NCBI GenBank assembly: GCA_947579665.1
Contig: OX388347.1
Location: 20,638,562-20,702,561, forward strand
Direction: 5' to 3'
Origin: Sympetrum striolatum
Taxonomy: Eukaryota; Arthropoda; Insecta; Odonata; Libellulidae
Length of the DNA stretch: 64,000 nucleotides
In this document: positions 1-14,800 of the stretch, piece after piece
How positions within the stretch are numbered: the stretch's first letter is position 1
How the letters are laid out: every line of letters begins with the position of its first letter
Position numbers and translations under genes: made by a program
Notes under the pieces: model-generated
Databases searched by the model: none
What the model saw: the letters and a program-made list of their open reading frames with translations, nothing else
What the model was told of the DNA's origin: nothing

Positions 1-2898
1 GCAAGAGGAGATAAAAAAATTGAAGCATTCTTCTTTAAATTCTCAGCAATATAGTGTTTGGAAACATGATATGAAATAAAAACTTCGAAATTATAGATTT
101 ATTGTTGGATATAACAATATAAAGGTTTGCTAAAGAATGTAAGACAGATTTTTACATTATTAATACTTTAATGTACATAATTTAAAAATAAAATTCTTGT
201 GGTTTACATGCCCTCTCGCCCCCTCCTTGATGATGTTATAATAATGTTTGCACTATTCACAGAACAGAAACAAAACACAAAACCACATTTGTATATAAAA
301 TATCCATTCACATGATTTTGTTTAGATAACATTTTTGGTGGAATTGTCTTAATCGGAGAGTGCAAAACTTTATGACAATTGCAGTTTTATCAATATACAT
401 GCAATTTAGCTCTATAATCTTTCATAATGAAAAGTATTACATAAACCTGTTGACTTGTTGATAACCTCTCTCTTTCAAATTTGATAAATTAAATTGATTG
501 TAAAAGCTCTCTCTATTTAAACATCTTTTCTCAAAATTGACAAAATATATAAATGAACAAACCTTAAAGATTAACAATATTTAAAGTCATTATTATTAAA
601 ATCTTTGAAGCTCCAAAAGAATACAAATGAGATATAAGATATCCCCACTTATCATGAATGCAAACACCTATTTAGTCCAATGTTCGGATTAACCTCTCAA
701 TAACATTCTCGGCTTAAGTAATGTGAGAATTGAGGGGGTGAGTTAGGTACGGCAAAATTAGCATCTCACTACATGGATAAGTATGTCAAACAAAGACTGA
801 CCAAAGAAAGAGAATTTCTTGGGATGTGTTCTACCCCCTGACTGTCATATGACTTGGGATGTTACTTCAGTGTCAAAAGATATACTTTGAGAACCAAGGT
901 GACACTTTGCAAGCAGCTCATTTGGGAAAAAAGGGTGCCAACTCCTTCATACAGTGCTAAACAAACAGGGAAGAGGCGCAGTAAATATTGGTTAAAAAGC
1001 TACCTACAAAACTTATCTCTTACTCTTATTTCAGCAATATAATAGCAATGATAAACTTCTCCACATAAAAGACAAATGTGCAAGTGAATATCTTAGAAAT
1101 TCGCAAAATGGGGACACTTTTATTATATCAAGGTATACAAGACTTAATACATACCTCAAATAGATAAAATTAAACATGTCCGTCAAGTATGTCCACTGAA
1201 AATAACTAACAAAGAATATTAAATCTAACCACCATCTCATTTAAATCCACAAGAGAACATTTTCTTTGCATTTCAGACATAATCACATCAAACAGGAGTC
1301 TAAATATGCATATATATATATTTATATATCTTATATACTTCTCCTTTCCAGAAATGTGTTTATGCTTACAATGATCAAAAAAATTGCTTTCTATTTTCCT
1401 CAGTAATAAAACCCTACAAGAGTATTTGGAATTTTGTCATCAACTTCACTTTGCACGATATATTTTATTACGCAAAACACGCCACTGGCAGTATTTACCC
1501 ACAAGTCTTCAAAATACCAGTTCATTTATACAAGAACCTATGTCCTGGAGAAGTTATGGCCAACATCTGTGATTACATAACTGTACCGTCTTCTACATTA
1601 AAACCCTTTCTCTTTTCAATAATCAGATAATATTAATATTACTCACAAATACAATAAGATGTTGTTCTTTCTCATCAGGGCTACATCCAGGCAACATTCT
1701 TTCACAAGAGTTGCTCCACCTAACAGAGAATAGCCTGGATATACTTTGTTGGGACCTGCCAAATGTAAGTTGATTATGAGTCTTGCTAAAATGTAGCATC
1801 ATTTGGAGGCAGGCAGCTTCTGAAAGTCTCCAACAACCTAATTTTAGAACACGTACTGCACCAGGCTCCTTTCATTGCATGGGCCAACACGACATTACAA
1901 TACCAATTTCACATCTCAAGGCAAAAAAACCTTCGGAGAACACTTGCCTCACAGTGTCGCCTCTTTATTAAATCTTTCAAAAAAAACAAATTAAAATCTT
2001 CCTTCATTCCAAATTTTGGTGGAAATAGTTTCACCTTTGGAAGTTGTCAATGAATGCTGTTGCAGGCACCACCCAAACTCTCAAACTAGAATTCAGATGT
2101 CCTTCCGTAGAGACCTCCGGGAAAAGATGCTGCATGTAGACAAACCTCCATCGACTTCATAGACAAAAAAGTCTGTTCTCCCTCCCTCCCCCAAACATTA
2201 TCCACTAGGTAGCCTAGGATCTAAGTGTGCAAAGGTGTTTGCTTTGACCAATGGCGGGAAAAACTCGTTTCCCTCCCCTCAATTTTTTGTACTGTGTGAT
2301 AACGGCTGAATATGAGTGCACTTTTGAGAGGGACTTAAGGAATCTGGTCCAGCCCTCACTTGGCCCCATTTTCACCGATATTGGAGAGAAGAGACCTCCA
2401 ACAAACAAAATTAACGACGGTGAGAGGAGGGGAAGGGGATCTCTATGATCCGCCTTCCCCTCCTCCCCTCAAGAAGAGAAGTGACATTTACAACTTTGCT
2501 ACCCAGACAACTTTTTTAACCCACACCTCAAAAAATACATTAAAATGAAAAAGTAAAATAGGTACTCCTCAGAAAAATTATGGCACAAAAAAGCCAATGA
2601 AAGATTAATGAGGCATAATGCGCATGAGTTATACTTTTACTTTCTAACTCCAATGAGCGGAGAGAGGGGGACAAACACGGATTAAAATGAGTCAAAAAAG
2701 GAAGAAACCATCAACCATATCCTAATGTAGAAAACTTTCACGCGCACACACACAAACACACACTCAGACATGCACCAATTGCAGAGAATCTTCAGATCTA
2801 CCATCCCCGACCCTCTCTCTCTCTCTCACTCATTTGCCCGTGGTGTCATGACGATATCCTAATAACCTCCTCCCACCACATACAATGTCCACTCCTTC
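1..2898. other. Probable 3' UTR and downstream flank of the Chromator-like gene
   Basis: No convincing coding exon is seen. The minus-strand gene ends at 2899. A minus-strand AATAAA (plus tttatt) lies at 1964-1969, which would give a 3' UTR of about 0.93 kb; others occur further left, so the true end is uncertain. The stretch also holds CA-rich (2741-2764) and CT-rich (2812-2828) microsatellites and a short AT repeat near 1307-1325. Confidence 0.4.
2741..2828. repeat. CA- and CT-rich microsatellites
   Basis: An imperfect (CA)n run at 2741-2764 and a (CT)n run at 2812-2828 lie just past the stop codon of the Chromator-like gene, probably inside its 3' UTR. Confidence 0.7.
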
Positions 2899-5800
2899 TT
2901 ATGCCTTCTTTCCAGGCTTCTTGCGATTCTCTTTCACCCGGCTTCTCTCCTTTCGACTTGGTGCAGGCGCACTTTTTGGGCCTTAAGTGGGAAGAGACAG
3001 TGAGAGCCAATAACAGTCAAAGAAACTCATATCAAATGCAAAGGCAATATAAATTATAAAAATGGCAAGCAAAATGGATAACAAAATAACAATTGATTCT
3101 AAAATGCTATTACTGGGACCAAAATTAAAAATTTATAAAGGCAAAAATTCGGTGTGATCAAAGATGTTAAGATAAAAAACCAGACAAATTATAAACAGGT
3201 GTATCATAAAAAGATAAATTAAATTTATAAGGACTTGATTGGGAAACAGTTTATGTATCATAGCAAGCATTACTTTAATTATCAAAATATAATTGCAGCA
3301 AATCATGAAATAATATCCAATGGTAGCACCAGGAAATGTAGAATTACTAAAAATATGAAGAATAAAAAATTTAATTCCAAAGCAATCAATCAAATGTGAT
3401 AATTTAGCAATAAAATAGAATTTAAAAACAGTCAGCAATAACTGGAAATAAAAACTATAACAAATAGAATACGTAATCAAAAGAAAGGGTAAAATGCATT
3501 GAAGAAGAGAGTTCTCTTATGCTTTCAATAATTGCTTCTTTGAGCACACAAAGAATATTCAAGAAAACCGGCAAGGAAACAAATGTTTCTGAGTAACAGA
3601 CAAACAGATGGTGGGCATCAGAAAGAAACAGTCACAACAAATTCCTCAAATTGAGGAAGGGGAGGGCTTCAAAGACAAGTCCAAAATAGGCCCGAGCATC
3701 AGCAACATTGTTGTCCGAAAGGCCTGTGTCAGGGCACCACCAGATTCAGTGGCAAATAGAGGGTAAGGTTTTAACAGGGAATCAACATTCATATGTTGCG
3801 GGACGTACTCCTCGTGGCCCTTGCAGGGGTTGCCCTCGGTGTTGCTGGCGCAGCTGCAGGTGTCTCCGAGCGACGTTTCCTCACAGAAGAACTGTTCCTC
3901 TTCTTTGCGGGGGTTGCTTTAGATTTGACCTCTGAGTCTGCCTTTCTCTTCCCAGCTTCCCTTCTGGCTCGGGGAGTGGCAGCAGGTGTTGCTGACTCCT
4001 TGGCAGGGGCCACCCTCTTCTCTCTCTTCGGTTTCTTTGTATCCTCCTCTGCATTTGGCTCGTCATCTTCTGAGGATGATGAAGAATCTGAAGAGTCCTT
4101 GTTATCTGTTTTTCCCTCTTCACTATTCTTATCATCTGTGTTTTTAGCTTTTGTCTGGCCACTTTTGCGACGTGAGTTCCGCCTCTTCTTAAGCTGAGAT
4201 TCATCTCGATAAAGAGAGAGATCCACTGGAGGAAAAAGAAAATGATCTCATTAAACACAATCTCAATTTATAAACCCAAGGTTGACTTGACACTAGTTCG
4301 GCATCAAAAAAATATTCCATAACACCCTAAAGGAAATATGATACAAACTTAAGAACAGCTGAATGCTTCATAACATAATAATAAATCAGAAGGGGTTTTA
4401 CTCACTTATTGCTACACAGATACTGAAATGTCTTTAACTGATAAACACAATATGACTATTCAGTACAGAGGGGTATCCCGCTGAGTGAACATATGTTTAT
4501 GGTTGATAGTGGATTACTAATTTTGTAAGAAAACATGGATAAAGGAGAGTTCAAGCAAAAGTTTTGTTTAAAACTGAGAAGTCAGATTCAGAGACTTAAG
4601 AACCTTCACATTTAATTGAAAATAACATGCCATATTTTGGGTCTTTATTCAGCTCATAAATAGGGGTCCTCTTCAGAATCAACAGTGCACTAAATTCAGG
4701 TAAAACACTACATGCATATGTCCCGTAGCAAAGGGCCGTCTGCATCCTTGGCTCAGCCTGGTTCTATATAACTCGTCAAACGTTCCAGCAATGCGCTATC
4801 GAAGTTTGGACTGTCAGAGCTCCAGAAGACTAAACTATCAGCCAATAGTTTTTGATGGAAATGGAATTGGCTAGCTCATCAAACCTTTTCAATGACTGAT
4901 CTTAAGTTGGTTAATGTGTGCATTTAGATTTAGATAGACTTTCACCGCAGACGATTGCCAGTATTTTGCATTTAGTGTATAGGTACACTTATGAATACGC
5001 ATATATAGAATTTTATATGTCTATAGTAAACACGTGCATGGCTGCAAACGGCATAACTGCATGTCTTAAGGTATGCATTACATACACGGCAGATTTCCAA
5101 CACTTGAATTTTGGGGTATGCATTACATTCGATGTTATACAGTTTAAATACAGCTTTCACAGATAAATCTTTTGGATGGCCAAAGGCATTTCTGATTCCA
5201 TAATTTCAAAGATGGTTGCAAATCAATGAAAAGATGCTGAAATTTTGCTCAGGAGAGGGCTCACTAACTACAGTAGAACCCCGGTAATCCGGACGAATTT
5301 AGGCGCATAGGCGTCCGGATTAGCGGGGTTTCCGGATTAGCGAGGTTTTAAAAAATAACCTAAAAAACACTTTTACCTAAAAATTATATTGTATAGATAA
5401 TGCATGCATGCCCTGCTGCAACTGAAAATTTATTGTCTTTCGAAATTATGTAGTATCGCACATATTAAGCATTCCTCTAATTGAAAAATACTGTCTCAGA
5501 AAAGTATTACAACTTAGATGTGTTATCACAACAAACGAAATACTTCGCTACCCATCATATCATTGCAGCCAATGGAGAAATTTTTCAAATAGTCTGTCCA
5601 ACTCTCGTTTCTTGTTACTAATATGCGTATTTATATATTCACAAGAAGAAGTTGCGGGTTTGCATAACTCCCAATGGACTGTCCGGATTACCGAGGGTTC
5701 CGGATTAGCGAGTGTCCGGATTACCGGGGTTCTACTGTACATTCAAAAACAGTGTAATACTGAATTCACTTGAAAATAACACAATCCATTGTAGGTTAAT

Positions 5801-8800
5801 TTGTATTTCACATGTATTTAATCTGTATATGTGTACAAACCTAGTGCTGCAAAATGGGTGGTTGCATGCCCTAAGCTGCCGCTAAATTTGCAGGCAATGA
5901 TTTTTCTACTTCCGACGCTTGAATTTTGGGGTACGCATTACATTCGATGGTGTGTTAATTCCAAGTAAATGCAGTAGTATCATCTGCAAATGAGTTCTTA
6001 AGAAACGTGATACAGGTCACACTAAAGGCATGTTAAGGATTGCAAAATTAAATGAATTTGAATAGTACAAGTGACTCATATGATAAGAAAAATCGAACAA
6101 ACAAAAGAAGAAATGAGTCAGGATGTATTCACCATCGAACAACAACAAATTTTACAATTTAATGACAGGCCACAAGTTTTGAAAAATTTGGAGATTCAAT
6201 AGATCACTTAAAAATTCATTATTTAATGGTTTAACAGCCACGTTTTTATTGATTATGACATCAAATGGAATTTTAAAATGGGAAAAATGAAGCTGTTCTG
6301 ATAATAAAGCAAGTGGAAACATCTGTGTTCTAAAAACTGATAGAGTATGTAAGATATAGAATTGATGGATACAATAGAAAAAATACTTACATCCATCAGG
6401 ATGTTCTTCTGTTAAAGGAGTCTTCTGACCAACACCCTTTTCAGCATCAAGAGCTCTCTTCAGAATGCTTTGAGTTCTTTCCAGCTCCACATTTGGCAAC
6501 CTATACTTTCCTCTCTCAAGACGATCCAAGTTCAAATTTGTCAAGATGCAGTCAAAATCTAAATTGAATAAGAAATTTAACATTCTCTGATTTAATGGCA
6601 TACTTGACTTAACATGATTAAATAACCGATTTCATAATAATTAATCTTAATTAATTTAATATTCACACAGAACTGGGGGTAAAAAGTGATTATCAATGCC
6701 ATTATTAGTCCTTAATTAAACAGGACCAATGATAACTAAAATACCTGATACTTTTACAGTAAACATATTGTAGATAACTCATCACTATGAGATGAGAGTA
6801 AAGAATACAATAATTTTTGTAAAAAATCACATGCAAGTTTTGAAAACAGAATTATATACATTTAATCACCCAACCAAAATCCAACCATGGCCCCACATTG
6901 AGTCGAACAAAATTTCTCTTACTTTTATAATTTACAAAAATAAAAGAACAGAAACAAAAGTTTGTATTCTAATAATTTATGGCTAAAGATATAATTTTAG
7001 TACCTAAAGAATAACTTAATGGAAATATTCTGACTACCCATAAAAAGAAAAGATCTCAAAATGGAAAAACTTTTAATTACAAGGTAACTACTCTGAAAGA
7101 ACTACTGTATAAATTCAAATTAAGAATGAGGATAAATCCTGTCTCCAAAGTTTAATGTTAATGATTGCTCATAAATGTCATAGTTATTCATGTACGTGTA
7201 AGAAAAAGATGAACTCGAAGGTAACGCACATCCTACAGAAAATAAAGCTAATTAACTCTAGCAAACACCTCACAAAAACCTCCTCATTAAATGAACCTCC
7301 CCCTGTAATAGGAACAAATTATAATTGGCTCTAAATAAGATTGACTAACCTGTGGAATCATAGAAATCAGGTGAGTACACTTCTCCGTCAGTGGCGGTTT
7401 CCTTTGCACCATCTTCAGTGGGATTTGGTTCCTGAGATAGCCACCTGATGCGTATGCGACTGCTGTGTTTGTAAATATTTTGCATTGTCTGACAAACATA
7501 GAAGCCACCCTCAGCATTTCGAACTGCCAAAAATTCATTTCTAAAGAAATAATAAAGCAGTGATTAGATCCAAGAAGAAGCTAAGCTAAAATTAATTCAT
7601 AAATACAGTATTAATAACAAAAGGAATTGATACTTCACTGATAGAGCTTAAATATCTTAATGTTTTTACAAACTACCACATATACTCAAAAATAACACAT
7701 CATCAAATATTATAGGTGCCTCAAAATATGAGCATTGGAAATTGAAAAATCATTTGCCTGTGCATGTAATGATCACATTAAGACATGTGGTCAAGCCATT
7801 TGCAGCACCATATACATATTTACTATGCACATACATGTATAATAAATATTTTATACATATAAAATATATAATATATATGTGTATACACTGTAGACAAAAT
7901 ATCGGTAGTCATCTATGCCGAAAATCCTACGAAAGTGCAGACAGAAACCAATTTGAAATCACTCATTTAAAAAGTTTCATGGCCAATTCCCTTTCAATTG
8001 AAAAATATGGGCCTATATTTGAGTTTGTAGTCTGAGGGGGGCTCTAACCTTTGCAAAATTTTTGCATTGGTGTGCACATCCAAAAATTTAAAACTCTAGT
8101 GATCCCGCATACTGCAGTTGCGATTCACGCCAGTGTAAGGGGACCTTTACATGGGACAGTGGTGAGCAGAGGATCTGGCCGGCCCTGTGCTATGGGACAT
8201 GTGAACAAGTTGTATTGTGACCGTCCCGTTGTATAGTGACCGTCTATTCCAACCCCGAATGCACCCCAATTTTTGAGCCAGAAAGGAATGCATTATATTT
8301 GAGAAAATACGATACTACTACGCAAATGAGTATCATTAAAAATAACTGGAGCTTCTTTGAAAAGAAATATCATTTGATAAGTTACAAAAAACAATGAGGC
8401 AATAAGGAATTATTTAATTTTAACTGATTAATAGTGAAATGAAAATAATGCTTTTCCTTTCCATTGCTGAAATCAGACTCGACAAACTCGATAGAACAAA
8501 TTAAACAACTGCATTAAAATAGAAGTAAAATGTTGCTAGCAAACTGCAAGCTTAAGAGGAATTAGTTTCAAGTCAATATTCCTCTGCTAAGTATCTTTAA
8601 ACATGTTTTGAGTTTATCAGTCATTCCTGTAGGTGGAATTTTCTAAGATATAACTTATGTACTCTTCTTGTCATCCTGAGCTGGATTTAACTGTCTTATC
8701 TGGAGGCACTTGTAAAGAAAATGGAAAATTCCCAAAAAATCTGCGCAATGTACTACTATGGGAAAAATTGGGATATGCTGAAATTGGGAATGTTGGATTA

Positions 8801-11800
8801 AACCCAAGACTCCTATGATAGAATCCTCATTTACCCTGGGGTCACATGTTTGAGCCTATACACTGAAAATTCCACGTCTATGACGCTTGTGGTTTAGGAT
8901 ATAGGTTTGAATCATTCATATATACATATGCGGAGAACTGTCTGTATAAAATAAAAGATACCATTCCCTTCCTTACATGTAAAATATCCAAGAAGAATGG
9001 TAGAAAAAGGGCAATTCCAGCAAATTAAGTGTATTTCTTAATGTACTTAATAAAGAAAAATAAAATGTTCCGTTGTCAGACACTTTTCAATTTGTAATAT
9101 TTTTAAAAGATTTGAGGTATAAAAAATTACAAGTTTACATAGATACATAGTTAACGCACAACTTACACTGGCTTCACAAAAAAAAATAATTAACATTGCC
9201 ACATTCCACTTACCAACAGCCCATATCAATAACACCTAAATTTTACAAGATAAATAGCTAAAGCATTCACAATTAAAATAACTAATACTAAAGAGGTGCT
9301 GAGGTTGAGGCACTTACTTGTAAAACAGAATGAGTCTGTCCTCTTGAGCTTTGGGAGTGGGTGTGCGGGTGAATTTTGGTAGATATGCCATTTCTGGTAA
9401 AGGGCTCTGATAAGGCTGGGTACGTATGCGCACTCTCTTCGGCTTTCTTCCTTCTTCTTCATCATCGTCATCTTCACCTTTTTCATTTTTCTTCGAATTC
9501 CCAGAGGCAGGGGTTGAGTCACTTTGGGCCTTGTTTTTACTGTTCGGTGTCCTTGATGCAGCAGCAATAGCAGCTGCTTGTGAACTCCCTAATGAAGGAG
9601 CAGTGGCCTAAATGGAAAAAAAAGTTTCTCAATAAAGCCAAAACACTATTAAGAAAAAAATGAGCTATTGAAAACTTTTCATACAATAAAAAAGACTAAC
9701 AAAATTTAAAAAGACTAATTTTTCAAATCATAAAAGCAAGTAGAAACAATATCAAATATCCAAAAACTAAAGTCTCCAAGCACCTATCGCCTGACGGAAA
9801 TATTTTTTCCAAATTTGACTGTACTGCTATGTATCTTGGATCTTTTCCTCTTCCTGGGTACCAGAGTTGAGCAGATGAGATGTTTAGTTTGTTTATGACA
9901 CTCATTTGAGATGGCTACTTCTACGTCAGTCACCGCCACCTCCTTTCCCATCTTATCTGTTTGAATTCTACTTGATCATTCATTTCTTTAATGCACAGAG
10001 TGAACCACTGATTTCCATTTATCAAAAATTGAAGGGAATGTATAAAACGACCTGTATGTCTGGAAAACATGCGAGAAAGTGGTGCAGAAAATTTTCTGAA
10101 GGTCGGACGGAAGTTCATGATGAACCAAGTGACAAAATCTTCTTGAAAAATCATGGTTATAATTTTTTGGGGCCAAAAAGGGGTTTTTATCATCAAGTTA
10201 ATGCCTACCTAAACCACAATCTATGCAGTTTCTAACTGTGAGAGACTTAAAAATCTATGCAGAGCAATCCAGAATCAAATAAGAGGCATGCTGACTTAAG
10301 GAATTTGCCTTCTGCATGACAACGCTTGGCCACATGGTGCGACACCAAAGCTGTCTTGGATCAGTTTGGTTGGGAAGTCTTAATCAAGCCACCATAAAGC
10401 CTAGACCTTACCCCAGCCAACTTCCACATGTTCTTGAGTCTGAAGAAACATTTGGGAGGAAAAAGGATGAATAAGGACGAGGGAGTGAAAACATCAGTCA
10501 ATGACAGCGTGAAAAAGGAGCTGGCGGTGAGTTTTTATGCAGAGGGAATAAAAAACTTGCAGCATGAAACGTGCATCTGAGTGAATGGCAACTGTGTTGA
10601 AAAATAGCACATATATATTCAACAGAACAGAATAAAGATTTATTTGTATAAAGAAATTTTTTTTAATTTTGAAAAATATGGAGACCTTACTTTTGGGACA
10701 AGCCTAGCCACAGCACACAATCCTGAGGAGCTTTGGAGTACTTCGCAAATCTTGTGTGCAAATAATTAACCGGAAACATAACATTTTCTTATTATGAATG
10801 GAAATGCATTCATTAAGGAAAATAAATTAGAAATGAAATGGAACTATTTGATTTTTACCCAAAAGAAAAGAAAAATTTATAAAAAAATAAGTTATTTGCT
10901 AAGTGAGTGAAATACTGCTCAGAAAATAAATTTATCAACATTATGACATTCTTTATCCGAAATCACAAATAAGGATATGATGTATTTAATAATTGATAAG
11001 CAATACATTATCCCTATGACTCACCTTAGTTTCAGCTCTTTTTCTCTTACTCCCTCGTGAGGGAGTTGTCGATGAAGGGGTAGTCGTCTTCGTTTCTTTT
11101 TCTGGTGTGGAAGGTGTTGCAGCTGGAGCAGCTGTTTCTGCTTCCTGAGTTGGAGGACCCTATCAAAATAATCACGTATCAGATGAGCCAATGTATATAA
11201 CTGATTGCTAAATAGGGCTCCTACCACATTGAATGACACTCAATAAACCATTATTTTTTATTTACCATGTAAACATTTAAATGTGATTGTCTGTTGAAAA
11301 GAAATACTGTACTCTTCCAAAGAGTATGCATACCTACAGTATAATTCATATGCCCAATTTTGTTGGCATTTCTTTAGAAATATTAAATACGCGTAAAAGG
11401 CGTAGTTAGGAAATGGACAAGGGTTGACAAACCAATTAACAATGCCTGACTAATGGGGGTATTATCTACTGTGAATCTAAGGGAATATTTTCAATAGGCA
11501 AGCAGTCACCATTGAGATGATGAGAAAAGGCAGAGATAAAATCTAAATCAGTACATACAGTTTTCATAATTGATTAAAAAATAATTTGATGTAAACAGAC
11601 ACTGCTCACATGAAGCTTTAAGATGTAAAATCAGTTGCAAGTGATAAATAAAATTTATTTAATTTTTAAAATTTTTATAATAAAAACTTTGCTACTATGT
11701 CAACTTTGCTACCTGTAAGAATAAAAAGTCAAACAGACATTTTATTCTTACAGGCTTTACACAAATTATGTAATGCAATTTGGGGGGGGGGTCCTGCCAG

Positions 11801-14800
11801 GCATTATGGCCCTGGTATGTGGGGGGGGAGTCAAGATTTGCATTACGTAATGGTTTTAAAACTGCAAAAATAGCAAAATTTCTGCATGTTTAAAGTTTGA
11901 ATCTACAAATTTAATTTTCAAAAATATTCAAATTCGACATATTATAATAAAACGCAATTAAACGGGGAAAGTTGGCAGCTCTGATCCGAGCGAGCACGAG
12001 TTTCGAACGGAAGTAGTCAGGGTGCGAGTGGAGTGTGGTAGGCTATTCCCCTGTCTGTGTCTTGTGCGATGCTAATTATCAACAGGTCATGGCATTGAAT
12101 CTTGGTGAAATGTATGAATGGCCTTTAAATTGAAATTGTTTATTAAAAAGTGAATTATTACTAGGAACTAAAAATCTTTCTTTCCTGAATATAAGCTCAA
12201 AACTTTTCACAAAGCACTCGCTATGTAACGGAGTGGGGGGGAGGGGTCCTGCCTGCCATTACAGCCCTGCTATATGGGGGGGGGGGTCGAAAATTGGAGA
12301 ATTATGTGTTATGTCATTTGTGAACAACCCCTAACTTTATACCTAGTAAGTATCTAGAAATAAGAGAGAGAGAGGGAATAGGAAGAATATCTACGACATA
12401 CTATGGCTAACAGAGAATTCATAGTAAAAGACCTTTAAGAACTTTCAGATTAGGATATATAAACAACTACAACCTTCAGACCAAAGAAATGCTAACCTTA
12501 GAATCAACATTTTCACTCTCAGTAGCATCTGTAGCAGCAGCAGTACCCTTTGTATCCTCGGGTGGTGTGGATGAACTGTTCTTTGGAGAAGCACTGACAC
12601 CTTCAGGAGCACCTGCAGCAGCTCCTGAGTCTGCAGCAGCAGGTGTTGCAGGAGCAGGTTTGGAAGGGGAAGGGGCAGAGGGTGTTGCAGAAGGCTTCAC
12701 AGGGGTACCCTTGAAAAGCAAAATATTTACATGTTACACACTGCTCACACTGAAAACAACAATAATAGACAATGGATTAGATGAAAACCTGTGTGGTTGC
12801 CGCAGGCGCAGATTGTGGAGTAGTCGCACTTTTTCCAGGGGTTTCATTGGCTGTGGTGGCTGGTGCCTTAGGGGATGGAGATGCTGATGGTGCCTTGGGT
12901 GGTGTAGAAGGAGGAACCTTGTCTTTGACAGGAGAGGGAGAGGGTGAGACCTTGTTTGCAACAGGTGCAGGGGTTAGACCAACTTTGCCAGGTTGGTTGG
13001 ATGCATGATTGGCAACAGAAGAGTCAGGTTTGGCAGGACTGGTCTGCAAACCACCTGTTGTAGAAAGAGCAATCATACATGAATTCATACAGTCTAGAAC
13101 ATTATCCTGAATTTGCTATCAATAACATAATTTTCTATTAAAACTTAGATATTTACTCTATTCACATAATTTACAGAGCTCTCAAAAACTTCAAATAAGT
13201 TCTAGATCTTCCCACTCAAATTAATGAGAACCAATGGAAAAACTTGATGAGATGAGAGCATAAATGTTTTGAGCTAACCTGGAGTAGGCATAGAATGGGT
13301 CTGCTGATTTTGTGGAGGGGGTACCATGCTGGAGGTTGACGTTCCTGTGGACTCAGGAGCAGAATGATTGATCACCAGAGAGACAGGACCATCAGGAGTC
13401 TTCCTCATTTGCTGTTGAGAGCCCCCAGATGATTCTCCAGTCTTCTGAACTTGTACTCCATTGGCGGTTGGCTTGCCCCCAGCAACAAGCTCTTTGGCCT
13501 TGTCACTTCCTCCAAGCAATGGATTAGCAGATGATGGAGGTACCAATTGAGGGGGATGTGTGGTCGGCGGGGGAGTTGAGTGGGCAGGAGGAGCAGGGGA
13601 CTAGAAAGAGAATTAATTTATCGGTCAGCATATTTCAATTTGACCATGATAATAAGAAAACCTTACAAGAAAATTATGGACAATTTGTGGCGATCTAAAG
13701 ATGACATTAAAAAATAGAGACCCATCTTTAAACTATTTATCCTTTACTTCAGACAGATTATTTCAATTGAAAATTCATTCCAGCCTCAGGAGTACTTTTT
13801 CTATTGAAATCATCTACAAATATATGGTTGCATGAGGATATTTCTTTGAGCCATATTGAAAAAGGAGGAATGGTTTATTTTCAAGTAAATTTCCTCTTAA
13901 ACATAAGTACGTATTTTATTATTGCAAAAGATCTTCCGACAAATATCAGTAAATAAGCTTACTCTCTGGGATGATGGAGGAGGAGGAGTTGGGTGTGCAT
14001 GAGCTGCAGGAGGTGTCAGCTGCTGCATATTTGAAGACTGTGGTCTGTGATCCTGCACCAAACTGAGGGGGGCAATGGTCCCAGCACCACCAACCCCTGA
14101 GAGAGACTGGTGAACCATGCTCTGGGCAGCAGTGTGATTAGCCACCATAGACATTGGCATTCCAGAGGCAGTTGGAGGCATCTATTAAGATTTGAGAATA
14201 ATTATGACATGAATTTGATATAACTGAAGAGAAAATCAATGAACAAAAATGAACAGTTATTACAGATTACAACAACCGATATTATAATATATTAAATAGG
14301 GTATTCTAACAATAAACACCAAAACAAAAATTTCATTGCCAAGGCAAAAATCAAGGTTTTCATTCCTAAGCCAATAAAGAATTTTACATTGCTAATTTTT
14401 TATTGAGAAAAACTGAAAATGCAAATAGTATTCAATAAACCAATCACTCTTTCCAATTCCCAGTGCAATAGTAAACATAAGCTAAAATCTAAAAGGAAAC
14501 ACACTGCCTTTTTTGAGGGAATACAGCAGGTAGACAACATAGGTTGCCAAGGCAACAAACCCACAATACAATTCTCATAAGAGATAATAAATGGGATTCA
14601 GTAGCAAAAAAATACTTTCAAAAGGAAATACCCGGTATGAAATTATGTACTCAATGAGGGGCACTGATGCACCATTTGAAAAATTATATTCCTCAATTGT
14701 TTTATAAATAAAAATGGTAAAACACATTCTTATTACTTCTTAAGTCATTATGACATACTTCTTAAGAGATGATTGCTAAGATGTAATCAGTCAAATATTA

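Noticed and set aside
3133..3480. 115-codon hydrophobic minus-strand ORF
   Set aside because: Phe/Ile/Tyr-rich translation of AT-rich intron; no domain and no splice partner.
3793..4197. 134-codon plus-strand ORF
   Set aside because: Antisense shadow of the Chromator-like exon 3809-4225; its Leu/Ala/Ser-rich sequence mirrors the Lys/Arg/Ser codons of the real frame.
5560..5742. 60-codon ORF reading SRTPVIRTLANPEPSVIRT
   Set aside because: Translation of the pogo/Tigger inverted ends, not a protein gene.
12489..12887. 132-codon plus-strand ORF
   Set aside because: Antisense to two Pro/Ala-rich exons of the Chromator-like gene and crosses the intron between them.
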